A stretch of 64,000 bases of DNA from Symbiodinium kawagutii (lineage: Eukaryota > Sar > Dinophyceae > Suessiales > Symbiodiniaceae), in assembly GCA_009767595.1 (NCBI GenBank), contig VSDK01001317.1:232835-296834 (forward strand), given 5' to 3'. A program made the position numbers and the translations under genes. The notes under the pieces were generated by a model, which was given only the letters and a program-made list of their open reading frames with translations, ran no database searches and was not told the DNA's origin. Numbering within the stretch: the stretch's first letter is position 1; each line of letters opens with the position of its first letter. Shown one piece after another: positions 1-12,100 of the stretch.

Positions 1-1115
1 CAGGGATTTGTTTTGCAATGCATGCGCTTAATGTGCTTATAATGTCGAATACTGTCATTCTTTCAAAACCAGCTTTCACTGACAACGTGTCTCTTTTTAG
101 TTAAACCAACACACTGACATTTTTTTAAAATAAAGCCAAAAAGTGTTTGCTATGCGTTACCTATTTACTTGGGACACATCGCCCTTAAACTTGATTCAAC
201 ATTTTTTTTAATTGTGCCCCACCATGGCGTATTCAAATGAGCGTTATTTGAAGATGGTCTATCTTCTTGTGGTTATTTCAATTATGCATCTGAACGGTTT
301 GTCGAATTTCAACTTATCTGGTTATAGCGTATTTCGAGGGGCCAAGAACCAAAAAACAAAAAACGCCAAAAAACAAATACTTGCAGAATGTTGACCGGAC
401 TTCTTCAGCCCTTCTCTCCTTCCACAGAAATATTTTTTGGTTTTGTTTTTTTTTTCGGTTTGGCTTCCAGGTTTACGTGTATTTTTCAGGTTTTGACTAA
501 CATATATGGAGTGATGGGCTATTATGCAGTGCTGTTATTGAGTCTTCTATCTCAATTTGATTTGAGTTGGACTGGATCATATTGACTGAGTCTTGGTTGA
601 TTTGATTTTCTACCAGGCTTGTGCCTCAGCATTCTTCCTATTTCTTTTTTTCAATATTTTGTAAGTTCTTTTACTTCAGCACTACGTGACCTGTTTTACT
701 TGAGCTTTCCAAAATACATTTACTTTCGATTTGTATATGTCTTCAAATTTTCCCAAACAAATCCGTTTCCTTGAGATGTTGTAAATCACCTTGACCAAAA
801 AAGAATGCGTTTAGAAAAAAACATTGCCCTTCAGCAAATCAGTGAAAATTTGATCAAAATAATTTGTTGGTTGAAGCTAAAAATTCAAAAAAACAAGCAT
901 CAAATTGCAAAGTTTTAGTCAAGAAAAAACAAAATTTTATGTATTTTTGATGCTCCAAAAATAGCCAAAAACGAAACTATATACAGTTTTGGTGGGCCAA
1001 AACCAAAACTGTATACACTTTTGCCTGTCGACCAAAATTTACATTTTTTGCAAAATCAAGAAAAAATTTACGTAAATTTTATGATTTACGTAAATTTGGC
1101 CGATACCTAAATTTA
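1..1115. other. AT-rich non-coding stretch
   Basis: No coding signal is visible on either strand. The stretch is rich in A and T runs, and the only open frames are short and low in complexity. Its one clear structure is the inverted repeat at 980-1015, followed by repeated TTTACGTAAATTT motifs near 1065-1100. It lies beyond the 3' side of the leftmost minus-strand ORF. Confidence 0.6.
980..1015. repeat. 14-bp perfect inverted repeat (hairpin)
   Basis: TATACAGTTTTGGT at 980-993 is the exact reverse complement of 1002-1015, with an 8-nt loop. It lies about 100 bp beyond the stop of the minus-strand ORF at 1116-2270, so it could form a hairpin in that gene's 3' region. It could also be a remnant of a small inverted-repeat element. 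The pairing is seen; the role is not known. Confidence 0.6.
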
Positions 1116-2270
1116 CTAATTTCGGAGGGTCAGGGTGAAGGCCGAAGTCACCTGAGGGAGAGGGTGCGTCACATTCTGTGTTGGTCCAAGTGCTGCGGCA
1201 AAATCAGCAGCACTCGTGCTTGGATTCGGAGTTGTCGACGAAGGTTGAGTTGGAGGCGTAGTCTGAGCCTGCTGTCCACTTGTCGTCGCATTTCCATCCT
1301 GACCAGTCGAACTTGTCGGCTGGCTCTGGCTTTGTGGCATCGGTGGAACTTGTTGTCCTGAGGAGCTAGCTTGGTTCTGCGTCCCAGGAGCTCCATGGTT
1401 GGGGGATCCCGCAAAGGATGGCGTTCCCAAAGGGTGTCCATGTCCACACCCAAAACATCCGTTGCCAGGTACTCCTTGGAATCCACAACCTGCTTGATGA
1501 AGTCCATGTGCTTGAGGAAGTCCACCAGCGTGTCCACAAAGACCATAATGTCCTTGGTGTCCAGGAGGTAGCATCTGACCACCACCGCATGGTACTTGCC
1601 ATCCATGCAGTCCAGGATGCACACCATACTGCATTGGACATCCACTGCAAGGAACTTGCCATCCACCAGGAGCAGCATGCATCAATGGAGGGTTCGAAGA
1701 GGGCGTAGGTCCAGCTTGTCCTTGGTATCCCGAACCTCGTCCTCCGCCATGATGTAGTGCACCAGGTGGGTTGCTCGCTGAATGACCCACAAAGTTCCAG
1801 TCAAAAGGGTCTGAATCCTCTTGTCCACTTCCAGGCGGTTGTTGTGTCATGCCGGGAGTGAACATCGTTGGTTGCATTGGGCTCGAATTGCTTGGGGGTT
1901 GGTATCGTCCCCAAGGGTCCCCTTCAGGGAAATCGGGTAGTCCACGGCCTCGTCCACCAGGGCGTCGACGTCCAGAAGAGCTCGGTGGAGTCCCAGCCAA
2001 GCCTAGGCGGGGCGGAGATCCACTCGAAGTGCTGGAGGTCGTGGTCCGTGGCGGTCTTCGGCATGAAGCATCTGAGGTCGCAGGCCTCGAAGGGCCTGGG
2101 TTCATCCATGACGCAGATGCGCCAGCGAAGGTTCCCTCAGCAGGGCATGGTGCAGGTGCACCAGTAGAAAAGCAAGGCGAAGCATCGCCTGCCCATGGTG
2201 CCGGAGCACCAGCATTGCAGCCCCACGCCATTGCGAAGCCGTGCCTCACACCGAGGCTCCGCTCTACCAC
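1116..2270 (-). CDS. Gly/Pro/Gln/Ser-rich low-complexity ORF, unrecognised
   Basis: This uninterrupted 384-codon frame is by far the longest in the left 8 kb. The product is rich in Gly, Pro, Ser, Gln and His. The middle part repeats Gly-Trp-Gln-Val-Pro-Cys and Cys-Gly/His patterns (about residues 200-290), and the tail is Ser/Thr/Gln/Pro-rich. No catalytic domain is visible. It could be a disordered protein, an RNA-binding scaffold, or the N-terminal part of a retroelement gag-like protein. It lies 0.4 kb downstream of the last pyruvate kinase exon that I could place, on the same strand, so it might also hold the next gene's exons. GC content is higher than its surroundings, which fits coding sequence here. 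Confidence 0.4.
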   Translation of the reverse strand: MVERSLGVRHGFAMAWGCNAGAPAPWAGDASPCFSTGAPAPCPAEGTFAGASASWMNPGPSRPATSDASCRRPPRTTTSSTSSGSPPRLGLAGTPPSSSGRRRPGGRGRGLPDFPEGDPWGRYQPPSNSSPMQPTMFTPGMTQQPPGSGQEDSDPFDWNFVGHSASNPPGALHHGGGRGSGYQGQAGPTPSSNPPLMHAAPGGWQVPCSGCPMQYGVHPGLHGWQVPCGGGQMLPPGHQGHYGLCGHAGGLPQAHGLHQAGCGFQGVPGNGCFGCGHGHPLGTPSFAGSPNHGAPGTQNQASSSGQQVPPMPQSQSQPTSSTGQDGNATTSGQQAQTTPPTQPSSTTPNPSTSAADFAAALGPTQNVTHPLPQVTSAFTLTLRN

Positions 2271-2664
2271 TGAAAAAGTGCAGAGGGCATACAGGCACTA
2301 CACCTGTTTTCACTCTCTCGGGCCCAAGGCGCCTGTGCGGAGGCTCTATGATACATGCGACAGCTTTACACTCTGACATGGATTCTAAGTCAGTTTCACA
2401 GCTCTTAATCTCTAAGCATCACCATGCCCAAATATCATCAGCTTCTTGGCTGCTCAAATTATCTCACAAGTTCACCCGTCACAAATATGATCAGTAATTG
2501 AAGAACTTTCCCTGCAAAACCTTGATCTTCTGTAGTGTTGGCTGCCAAATCATGTTCCAACTCTAGGCAGAACCATAAAGAAAACATGCAATGCCATGCA
2601 ACAAAAGCATCAACATACATCAACGTGCCATATTCGAGGCTCTAAACAACTCTGCTGCCAAAGC

Positions 2665-5600
2665 TCCAAGATTGGGCAAGGAGGTCGATACTTGGCGATC
2701 ATCCGTGCTGTGTGTCCCGTCTCTGTCAAAGCGATAATCAGCTTGCCTCAAACTCGACGATGAAGCTTGGATTCTCACCGGGTAATTCGCGTTGCTTTGC
2801 TTGCACTTCCAAAAATACAAACAGGTCGTTTGAAATCCACCCGTTTTGGGTATTCAATGGTATTCAACTACCTTCCACCATTGCTGGCAGACCTACGTCA
2901 AAATGGGTTGATAATATGTATATATAGATAATACTGAACATCATATCCAAAGAATTTCCATCCGGGAGAGAATATATGTAAATTATATGTACATGCCAGA
3001 ATTGGATCGTTGGCAAGTTTGGATTTTGAAGAAGGCACAGTCTTTGCGGCTGTACTTGCAGCTGAAGTGCAATCAGAATCTATCATGGTCTTCACTGCAG
3101 AGGAGCAAATAGACTCTACCTGAAATCGTAAATTGTTGCTGGAAAAGCCGGTAGACCATGGTAGACCTCTCATCAAAAAGCAACAGGTCCTGCAATAAGT
3201 CTCTTTGTCAATGGAGAGGTCCTGTTTGTGGATCGTTTTCAATTACTGAGTGAAGGGCAGGGCTCATGATGTTCGCCTCCAATGTCGCCACTCGAATTTT
3301 CAAGTACAATGCCTGTCCAACTTTGCTGAGAGCCAAGCGTCACGGTCTCACAGTCTGTGGAACTCATTGACAAGAATCATTGATATTTATTGGTATCATT
3401 GGTCTAATTGCTATGCAAAACATTTTGTTCAAACTTTTTCAAACATTGAACGGTCGCCTTATAGTCCACACACCTCTCTGCGACTTGGCAAATGTGCCGC
3501 ATGGTGGCAACCGCTTCCTCTGGGTATTTGCCGCTGGCGGTTTCACCAGAAAGCATCACAACATCTGTCCCATCGAGGACTGCGTTCAAGACCTGATAGT
3601 GCTCGTGATGTGAAAACATTCACATTCCACAATTGGAGCAACATGTTGTGACATCCGTGTTGTATCATGTTGTTGCAATTCCTGGCATATCATATTTCAT
3701 TCATGTTTTATGATTGTCTGATTGAATTGCAAACAAATGGCATCCGTGGTTTCAGCACGAGTTGGTCGCGGGGCTCGTTCCATCGAGTCCAACATTTGGG
3801 TGGCGGTGACCACAAATTTACCTCAGGAACAATCCAAGAAACGTGATGAGAAACGAGCTGTTTCCACAACATTCAGAAACATTCAGAAACCAGAATGATT
3901 CACCAATTGTTAATCATCATTATATAACCATTGATCAACCACTGATTAAGCATCAATGAACCATTGATGAACCAGCTTCTGGTAACATAATTGTTTCTGG
4001 TCCAAGTTCGGGCATCCTATAAGTTACTCATCGCCGGACGTGAGCGACGCACGAACAGCAGCGCGACCGTCCAGCGAGGTCTGGCACTGCAGGCAGGTTG
4101 CCTTTCAAGTTGCACTTGTTGATGATCATTTTCCTCAGCGACGGGGCAGCTCGAAACACAAATTTCGAGTGATCAAAAATTCAAAATAATAAGATTGTAA
4201 TTGATGGCACCACTGATCCATCACTATTATCATCTATTATCATCTATTCTCAGTTCACTCATGAACCATGAGGGTCTGCTCCTATCTGAAGCCTTTCATC
4301 AACAGCCGGAGCACTGCACCAAACCGACCTTTTCAATGTCGATCTCCATGCCCATGTCACCACCTGAGCCGCGAATCTACGAAGCGAGGCCAACACGGCG
4401 TCGCAAGGCTGCCATTGCTACTTCGTGCGGTCACCACATGTCACTACACCCTTCTCAGTCTCTGAGCTTCGAACGGGCAACCATGACTCCGTCAGTCGCA
4501 TCAATAATTTGATCAATATTGTTGATGCCCTCCTGGTTCTCGATCTTCCTCAACTTCAGCTAGAGACAGCTAGTCTATGCATAAACAGTTCATATGAGGC
4601 AGCGTCAAAATTATTTGATTAAGTTGTATTCTCAAATTTGTTTGAACGTCCCCTATCGTTTTCCAAGTTTTGGAGTAGTCCTTTAGTGTATCGTTCTTAG
4701 GCCGTCGCCTATCGTTTTCGAGTAAAATCAACAAAACAGGTCTCCAAGTAATGCTCAAGCCAAACGCAATTGACGATAATTTTGTCTCTGGCTAATATCA
4801 TTTCATTATATTTCATTAACATTTTGGAAACACACCTTTCGGTGTGATCATGTGGGTCTCATGTGGGTCTCATGTGGGTCTCATGTGGGTCTCATGTGGG
4901 TCTCATGTGGGTCCCATGTGATCCAGTGGGCGTTCACTTTCCTTTGCAAGCGAAAGTCGAGATGATTTTGATGCTTCGGCCGCGCACGCCCAGGGTCTTG
5001 CGGATGAGTTGGACGTCATCGGCATCCTGAGACGCACGGTGTGGCCACGCGATGCCACGCGGCTGCCACGCTGCTGCTACGCTGCTGCCACTAAGCCTGG
5101 CCTGAACGAAGCTGGCCGCGACGAAGTCAATGGCCTGGAGCACGTTTTGACTGCACAGCATTGTCTAACTTAAGATATGAGATGCTATATATAAAATATC
5201 AACACACATATAGTAAAGTTATATAATGTGTATAATTATCTACACATGATACATTATTATACCATACATATTCATATCCGCCGACCCCGGTCCATGTAAG
5301 GGGGAGCGCGTTAGGGAATATAGCTTTATCATACTTGATCTGTGCTGCATGTATGATGCTTTTCAATATTCCTTCAAGCTGTTTGCCAAAGTTTGCAAAG
5401 CCTGTGGAATTCCAAACTCCAGCAGGTCTTTCCTGTCTTTGTCCTGAAGCAAGTGATAATGAACGAGAGAATGATCAGAATGTCAAGTGTTTTGGCATGT
5501 CTTGGCGGACCGACGCGGGCATTTCATGTAATTTCTATTGGCTCCTGCAAGACCGGCAGGTCAACCTTGACGCCAGGAAGATTCATGTTCTTCTTCTCAC

Positions 5601-7757
5601 CCAGTGCAATGTCATTCAATACCTTGCAAGGAAGCACGGAACGTCGCAGTTGTTCTGCTTTGACTCAACTCGCCGCCTCACCTTCTGGGTGTTTGAAACA
5701 TCAAAATGTGTACTAAAGAATACATGAGAATGATACATGAGAATGATACATGAGAATGAATTGAATGCATGAGAACGCATGAGAATGATTTGAATGCAGA
5801 GCGCCAAAAACCAACACTAACATGACAGAATCGCACAAGTTTCAACGAAGACCTCGCCTCCGTGATCACATGATCATCTCCACAGCTCTTGACCTTCAAA
5901 GAAAGAGAGCCATCTGCGGCCAAAATGACGCTGCCTCAAGGACAGAAGGTCCCACAACGTCTCAAAACAAAGTTCAAGAAGCACACAACTGAAGTACTTT
6001 ACTCAGTTTACCCATGTTTACCCATGTTTACACCATTTCCTGGTGCAAAACAATCACCTTTTCAGCCAAGATGCCTGGCTTGACGGCAGTTGGCAACTGT
6101 TGGTAAGACACGGCCAGAGTGGTTTCATCACCCTGGCTGCGCGAATTGTCAGCTCTGTATGCCCAGCACACTTCCTGCAAATTCATATTAATTTCCATTA
6201 AATCCTTGACAAGTCCGCTACAAAATGCCACAAAGCCTCTCTTCACAAGTCCATATCTTTATTTTTCTTGCAAATGATTTCAAATGTCTGTCAAGGGTGC
6301 AACATGGTGCAGTTTTCTTCATCAGCTGACCTTGAAAGTGTAGTCTGTCACAAGTTTCAAGTCTTGACCATCTTTCAGGTTGATCTTTCCACCTGACAAC
6401 TCGTCCTGCGAATCTTCAAATCTTCTCCCTTCCAAAAACTCATTGCAACGTCAAGAGCATGAAATGTGAATCAAAGGAGCATCAACTTGCACCACAAGCA
6501 AACCCACCACACTTGCAGCCCCTGCTCCCTGATCTCTGCCACTGCTCAACATACACATGGCAACCTTTGAAAGTGAAATACTTCGTCCTTGAAGAAGCCA
6601 GTTCGGATCTCTGGACCCTGAGCGGCTGGATGGTGGCGGTCCATTCTGCTTGGCTTGGTGTCTTCCCTTTCGATCAGAGCTGTGCTGATGACGATGCTCA
6701 GGCGCCTTTGTATCCAAGAGGATTGCCACGGGCTTGTCTGGACGCTGCTTCACAGCCTGGACGTGTTGCGGACACAGCTGAGCCTATCCATAAGTCCTGC
6801 TTACCCCAAAACTGTGTGGCTTTCCCAATGTGAATGATGCTCCTGGGACATATGGGAGCACCACAATTTGTCCACAGCACCAAATCTACAGAGCAAAAGA
6901 GCGAATTGCCATGAATTGCTGTATGTAAATCGAAGAATGTCGAAGACAAGTGATCCAAAACTCAAGAGCATGATGTGCTTGCAGTATCGTGTCTTCTATG
7001 ATGCTATACTTTTTCCAGCAATTTCCAAAACAAACACATCGCGCCTCTCTGATTCGGTCTACCGTCTTGCCATGGCCCTGCCAGCAGGAGTGGTGGGGAT
7101 GGTACTTCGCACTGCTCCAAGATACTCCAAGCATGACATCATGAAACTTTGAATCAAAACACAATTGAGTATATAGCTCTGAATAGACCACTGATGTCAA
7201 GCACGAAGAACTGGAATTAAATGCTCAAAGTCCGTTCATGCCGCCTAATGCCATAATATTTTTTTTTGCTTACCGTGTGAGTTAGTGACTTGCCGGATAA
7301 CAAACATTTCAGCTTTAAGAGAATGACGATGTGTTGCACTTTCATCCATGCGCCTCATGATCACCGTGCGAGAAGTTCAAGCGAGCGATGTTCATCCCTT
7401 GATCCTCGGGGAAAACAACAGTCGTTAAATTGACCACAACACACACAACATGTGGCGAGTTGGGTCAAGCAGTTAATCAACCAACTAATCAGGGATTTCC
7501 ACCAACAAAACATAGGGAAAACAATGGTTGACAGGGGGAAACCGGCATATGATTATGATTTATCATATGCATCACGGAAGTCATGGACGTAGGGTTGGTG
7601 TAGAATCCAAAGAATTGAAGCCACACATAGCATCACTCAGCATCACTTGCCCGCATTACTCAGCATCACTCAGCACTTGCCCAAGCTTCAATGAGCTTGA
7701 GAAGCATGGGTGTGTCCCAGCAGGCAGGACCCATCGTGCAAATGATCTTGCATTTTC
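2665..7757 (-). CDS. PK: pyruvate kinase, 19 exons identified (N- and C-terminal exons missing)
   Basis: Pyruvate kinase turns phosphoenolpyruvate and ADP into pyruvate and ATP. Exons in order: 7687-7757, 7354-7404, 7045-7077, 6706-6756, 6588-6617, 6331-6405, 6075-6132, 5858-5934, 5545-5622, 5402-5443, 5102-5134, 4959-5026, 4475-4548, 4315-4363, 4102-4133, 3742-3821, 3458-3592, 3071-3119, about 2665-2746. All phases join, giving about 389 residues from [11 protein letters not shown] to [10 protein letters not shown]. Motifs seen: [39 protein letters not shown], the catalytic-lysine segment SKIENQEG, the metal-binding [30 protein letters not shown] and [13 protein letters not shown]. Twelve donors are GC, three GA and three GT; all 18 acceptors are AG followed by G. 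A possible earlier exon lies near 8081-8165. The C-terminal domain beyond 2665 was not resolved (a candidate piece lies near 2270-2310). The last exon end is approximate. Confidence 0.93.
4596..4793. repeat. dispersed repeat, copy 1 (in a pyruvate kinase intron)
   Basis: About 198 bp starting GAGGCAGCGTCAAAATTATT and ending TTGTCTCTGGCT. It closely matches 56849-57064, including the internal motif CCTATCGTTTT that occurs twice in each copy. It lies wholly inside the intron between the pyruvate kinase exons 4959-5026 and 4475-4548. No coding potential is seen. It is probably a short mobile element, because copy 2 is missing from the parallel position of a segmental duplication. Confidence 0.75.
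4849..4920. repeat. 11-bp tandem repeat, six copies
   Basis: CATGTGGGTCT is repeated head to tail six times, the last copy varying by one base, within the same pyruvate kinase intron as the dispersed repeat. The array ends 39 bp before the intron's donor side at 4958. Confidence 0.85.
7455..7560. mobile_element. probable MITE, family 2 (degenerate copy)
   Basis: The block begins GCGAGTTGGGTCAAGCAGTTAA and contains AACATAGGGAAAACAATGGT. It matches the left half of the element at 57968-58086 and, more weakly, those at 25271-25395 and 51254-51378. The right terminal repeat is poorly kept (CATATGATTATG). It lies inside the first mapped pyruvate kinase intron (7405-7686). Confidence 0.45.
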
Positions 7758-8165
7758 CTCGGAAAAATTGGCATCAGAAACAGCTGCAGCAGCTGCTACC
7801 ATTTGGACATATCACACCGCCGCAGTAAAAACATATAAAAACCATCTCTGCAGGGACCCATGCAAAGAATACGCAGTTGACTTCCTGGTATCCAAAACTT
7901 TTTCAATTCACATCAGCGTTGTCTTTACACACATGCACGAACCAGTCCAAAAGCTTCACACTCTTCAAGCAGGAACAAATGATGATTCTATCACTGAAAT
8001 TGGACCACAGCATAGAAGTATGGAGAAGTATCCATTGCCAGTCATCAATTTTGAATATTTTTGAACCACAGGTTGGTCCAAGTGTGGTCCAAGGGGCTGG
8101 AAAAGTGGTCTGGAGCTGCACTCTCCAGTTGAACGAGATTGGCCCGGTTTTCTGGCTCATCTAAG

Positions 8166-9162
8166 AGCCTCGGAGCGGCGACACGACAAAATTAGTGACC
8201 CAATTTGGTTTTGTTCAAGTCACCATGTATCATGTACACCAAGTCATTGGCAGTTTACTGATCAATAATGATCATGAGGCTGGTTGGTTCAGGGGTACCA
8301 CATATATATATGGAACCCATTTAGTCACTTAGTCAGAAGTGGACACTGTGACCATGTGCAATTAGTGGATTGTGGCAAGGAACAATCCACTTTGCTGATA
8401 CATCTCGAGTTGGAACAAGTCAAGATTTGGAGCCAAAAGGTCTTCGCAGCGGGGCTCTGTCAAGCAGTCACAACATTTCCTTGCTGGAAGACTGAATGCA
8501 CGCCCAAGGATATGATGCGCTCAGCCAAGCAATCCCTTCCCCCACTACCAGATACTCAAACACCTCTCACAGTACATGGTTTCAAAATGCTTCAAAAAAC
8601 TCTGATCCACAGCGGGAAAGTGATAAAAGAGCAAGCTGCTGCATCGTCTTTTTCTGCATCTTGATCTCTTGATGAAGCGCTTCAAGAAGACACAAAATCT
8701 GAAGTCTTATGAGCTGCATGGTGCAGCAAAACAAAACTGATCATATGGCAGAGTGCGTAGGATTGATAGGCTCCATTTTGGTGCGCCTATATAAGCAACT
8801 GATATCTTTCTTCAGTTGGAAAAAATGATTTTCGGATAATGAAGCTGTCACCTTCAAATACTTGGTGCTTCAGTAGGAGACGCTGTCCTGGGCAAGCACA
8901 GCAGTCCAATGGATTCCACCCATCGCCACACTCATCGCTTGGGCTCATCCCCTGGGCTTGCCATTCAAACATCTGCGTATAATAAGTAAAACGCACATAG
9001 TTTATCATAGTTTTGTATTAAAACAGTGAACTAGACAATAGATGACCATACTAGACATAAGTGCAACTGACTCTATGACTAATGATATCAAGAACCTCTG
9101 ATTGCAACTCAACTTGGAACCATCCAAACTGGGCTCTTGAATGCCACATTTCGGGCCCACAC
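8166..9162. other. spacer between pyruvate kinase and the E1 fusion gene
   Basis: About 1 kb separates the 5' end of the pyruvate kinase region from the 3' end (stop at 9163-9165) of the next gene on the same strand. A minus-strand frame at 8787-9008 has a coding-like stretch with several Cys and Trp residues but matches nothing I know. The true start of pyruvate kinase may lie here. No promoter motif could be recognised. Confidence 0.4.
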
Positions 9163-12100
9163 TCAACCTGTCTGGGCCCTGGCCTTGATTGCGTCCAGTA
9201 CCCTTGCTGGCGAGGGCACATAGAACTCCTACAAGAGAAAAGAAATACACACTTTTGCCGCAAAAGATGGGATGAAAATGGAGATGGATGCAGGCACTGT
9301 TTGATGTTTTTTCAGTCGTTTCAGTCCTCCCATGCATAGGGGAAGTGAGTGTCATAGCCTGAAGCACTGGCAAAAGTTGCTCCGATTTTACTGTTACGGT
9401 TCCCTGTAGGCATGCGTTCACTGTACCTGTTTGATCATACTCCGTTTGGGTGTGATACTTCGTCCATCTTACCCTGGGGGTATCCAGACTAGTATATTAC
9501 CCTGAATTAATTTTCCTAATCTTCTAGAGGGTATCCAACTACCAAAGGTAGTGAATAAGACATTCATGGCAAACAGTGCTGATACCTAAAGTAGTGTTCA
9601 AGGTCTTGGTCATACCACCTCCAAATAATTTTGAAATATTATTTCTAAGTATCACCACTGATCCGTCCACACTAGTAGTGTATACCTTAGATAGTTGTTC
9701 CACAATCATTTCAATGGGTGGTAGCGTCATACCCTCCAGAAAATAAGCCAATATCCGACAACAATTATTTGGGAGTGTTATCAAGTGTCTTTCAAGATAC
9801 TTCCAAACGCACCAAATTTCCCAGGAATTGCCAATAACTCTTTCACAAGAATTATTTTGAGGGTATTCACTGGTCAAGCGTGTCCAAGATTCACTACATT
9901 ACTTAATTATTTCATGTTGCCAGCAAGTGTTTTTGCCAACCGCTGTGCTAGAATTATTTCTATACTATTGATAAGTCATAGACAAATTGTCGATTCTGGA
10001 CAAATATTTGTATTTTATTTCAGAGACCAGGTTGTACCTGGAAATAGTTCCTTAAGAGGCTTGTGATAATTTGATTTGCTTCTTGCTCTAAATGGCTTTT
10101 CTTTGAACATTGCAAAGCAAAATTCGCCACTATAAAACACAGTGGCCCAAAGAAACCAAAAGTCAAACCATGAACATATCCTTGCCGAAGAATCAAATGC
10201 ACATAAGACCCACAGAACAAAACAAGCGATGGACGGCCTGAGAGAGAGAGACATATGACTTTTATGATTTTTCTTCATTTTTGTTCTTACATCACAAGGT
10301 ACCAGTACATATCGAAACAACATGTCACAATGTGATCATGGCAGTTCGTCTCGATCACTTTGAAATAGAATGGGTTCTACGTTTTCTTTAGACGATTTGT
10401 TGAAGCATGGAAACCAATGTCGGGCTCCAAGGACTCTTCAGTCACTGACTGATGGGCGGTCTGAGGTTGGGCAGGTGATTCAATGTTGTCTTCATGAGTT
10501 GTGGCAGCTTCTGTTCCATATGGTTTGGCTGTGTGGGGCTACCATATTTGGTGAATGTGCCCAGCTGAAATTCAGAAACGGTTGCAATAGTGTCCAACCG
10601 AATTTCCAAGTTACCATCTCCGGCACCAACCCTGTCCAAGGCTCTTGTTTGTTCCCTACAAAAACACTAGTAGCAACACATAGCAACGTCAACCCCGTCT
10701 GTAGGTTAGGTGCACAATGTCCAAACACTTCGGCCCTCTTCACAGCTCCAACAGCAGCAAAGGCAAAATCCACATCTGCAGCTTATCTCTGCAGAACTAA
10801 AACTAGAGCAGCAGCCGACCAAAGGAAAGAAGAACCCGGTCGCATCGGAGATGCTTTTGGGAACACAGCACTGCAGTGTGCGTCTTTCATCTCTGGCTAA
10901 GTGCAGGGCCACAAACTCTTCGGATAGGGCTTTGCAAATGGAGGAAACATCTCTCCTGCGTGACACATGCACAGTATCCTCAAACATGGCCAGTCTGCCA
11001 AACCACATGCATCTCTACCACCACCGATGTCAAATTGGGGCCTAGATTAGATTTCTACAATCACTTCATTACCAGAATAATTCACTCAACTAGGATCGTG
11101 ACATATCGTGACTGGGAAGTCTGCTCAGGGCCCCATGATGCTCCCCTGGTCCTGAATCTTCGCAGAGATCTCGGCACCGAAACCATTTGTCTGAGGAGCC
11201 TCTGGCACTTCACAATCTGCTTCCAGGCATGGATGGTTCTCACTCCAAACACGTCGTCCTCAGCCCGTCCCCCGTTGCCTCGTGAGCAATAATCAGCCGC
11301 CCTGTCTTTTGCACAGAAGCCTGGAGGAAACTGACGAATCAAAGCCGGAACAGGTTGAAACAAAGCCAAAAACACCTTGTATCACCTTCTCTTCATTTGT
11401 CTTCATTTGTCTCTCAATATTCCAAGAGCGCCTGCACTGTATCGACATCCCAAGGGATGATGGTCTGTAGGTCGATGACCTGCGAAACGAATGCGAAAGC
11501 AACCAGACTTCGCAGCTGGAGAAACCTACGCGCCTCGCAGGAGATTCCTTCTGCAGCTGCTCTGGCAGCAGCGTCCTGGCAGTGCGGAGCAGCTGAGCAT
11601 CCAGGGCTACGCATAGCGACGCTCTAACAACGGTGACAGCTCGCCTGCAAACGTCCGACCTGAGAGCCCCAGCCCAGAAGCGTCACCTTGGATCGGGCAG
11701 AGCTGATGTGGTCGGTGTCCGGACAGCTGTCAACAATGGCACAGGATCCGCACCAAACACGGAGTGAAACACGGGTTGAAACGTGGCATGTCATGTTACG
11801 TGTTCTTGTTCTTGGCTCAACCATGCTCAACTTGTCAACCCCACGTTGCAACAGAAGGTAGCAAACATTTGGGCCAGGGAGGGTGGATGAAAGCTAGGCA
11901 TGGAGCCGCTTTGTTGGGGTTATGAATGAACATTGTATGCACATGGAGAAGGGAGGGTATCTACATCGGGAAGAAATACATATTGGATAATATTTTCACG
12001 AAGTGGGAGGATACAATCCCACGCACCCCGCTATCGAGCACAGGATAGATGTTGATGTTCATGCTTCTTGCTGTACACGTATCTGTCTGTGTCTGTGTGT

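Noticed and set aside
1930-1975. Possible pyruvate kinase C-terminal exon (frame reading DVDALVDEAVDYP)
   Set aside because: It faintly resembles the family's C-terminal domain but lies inside the long Gly/Pro-rich ORF and no supporting joins were found.
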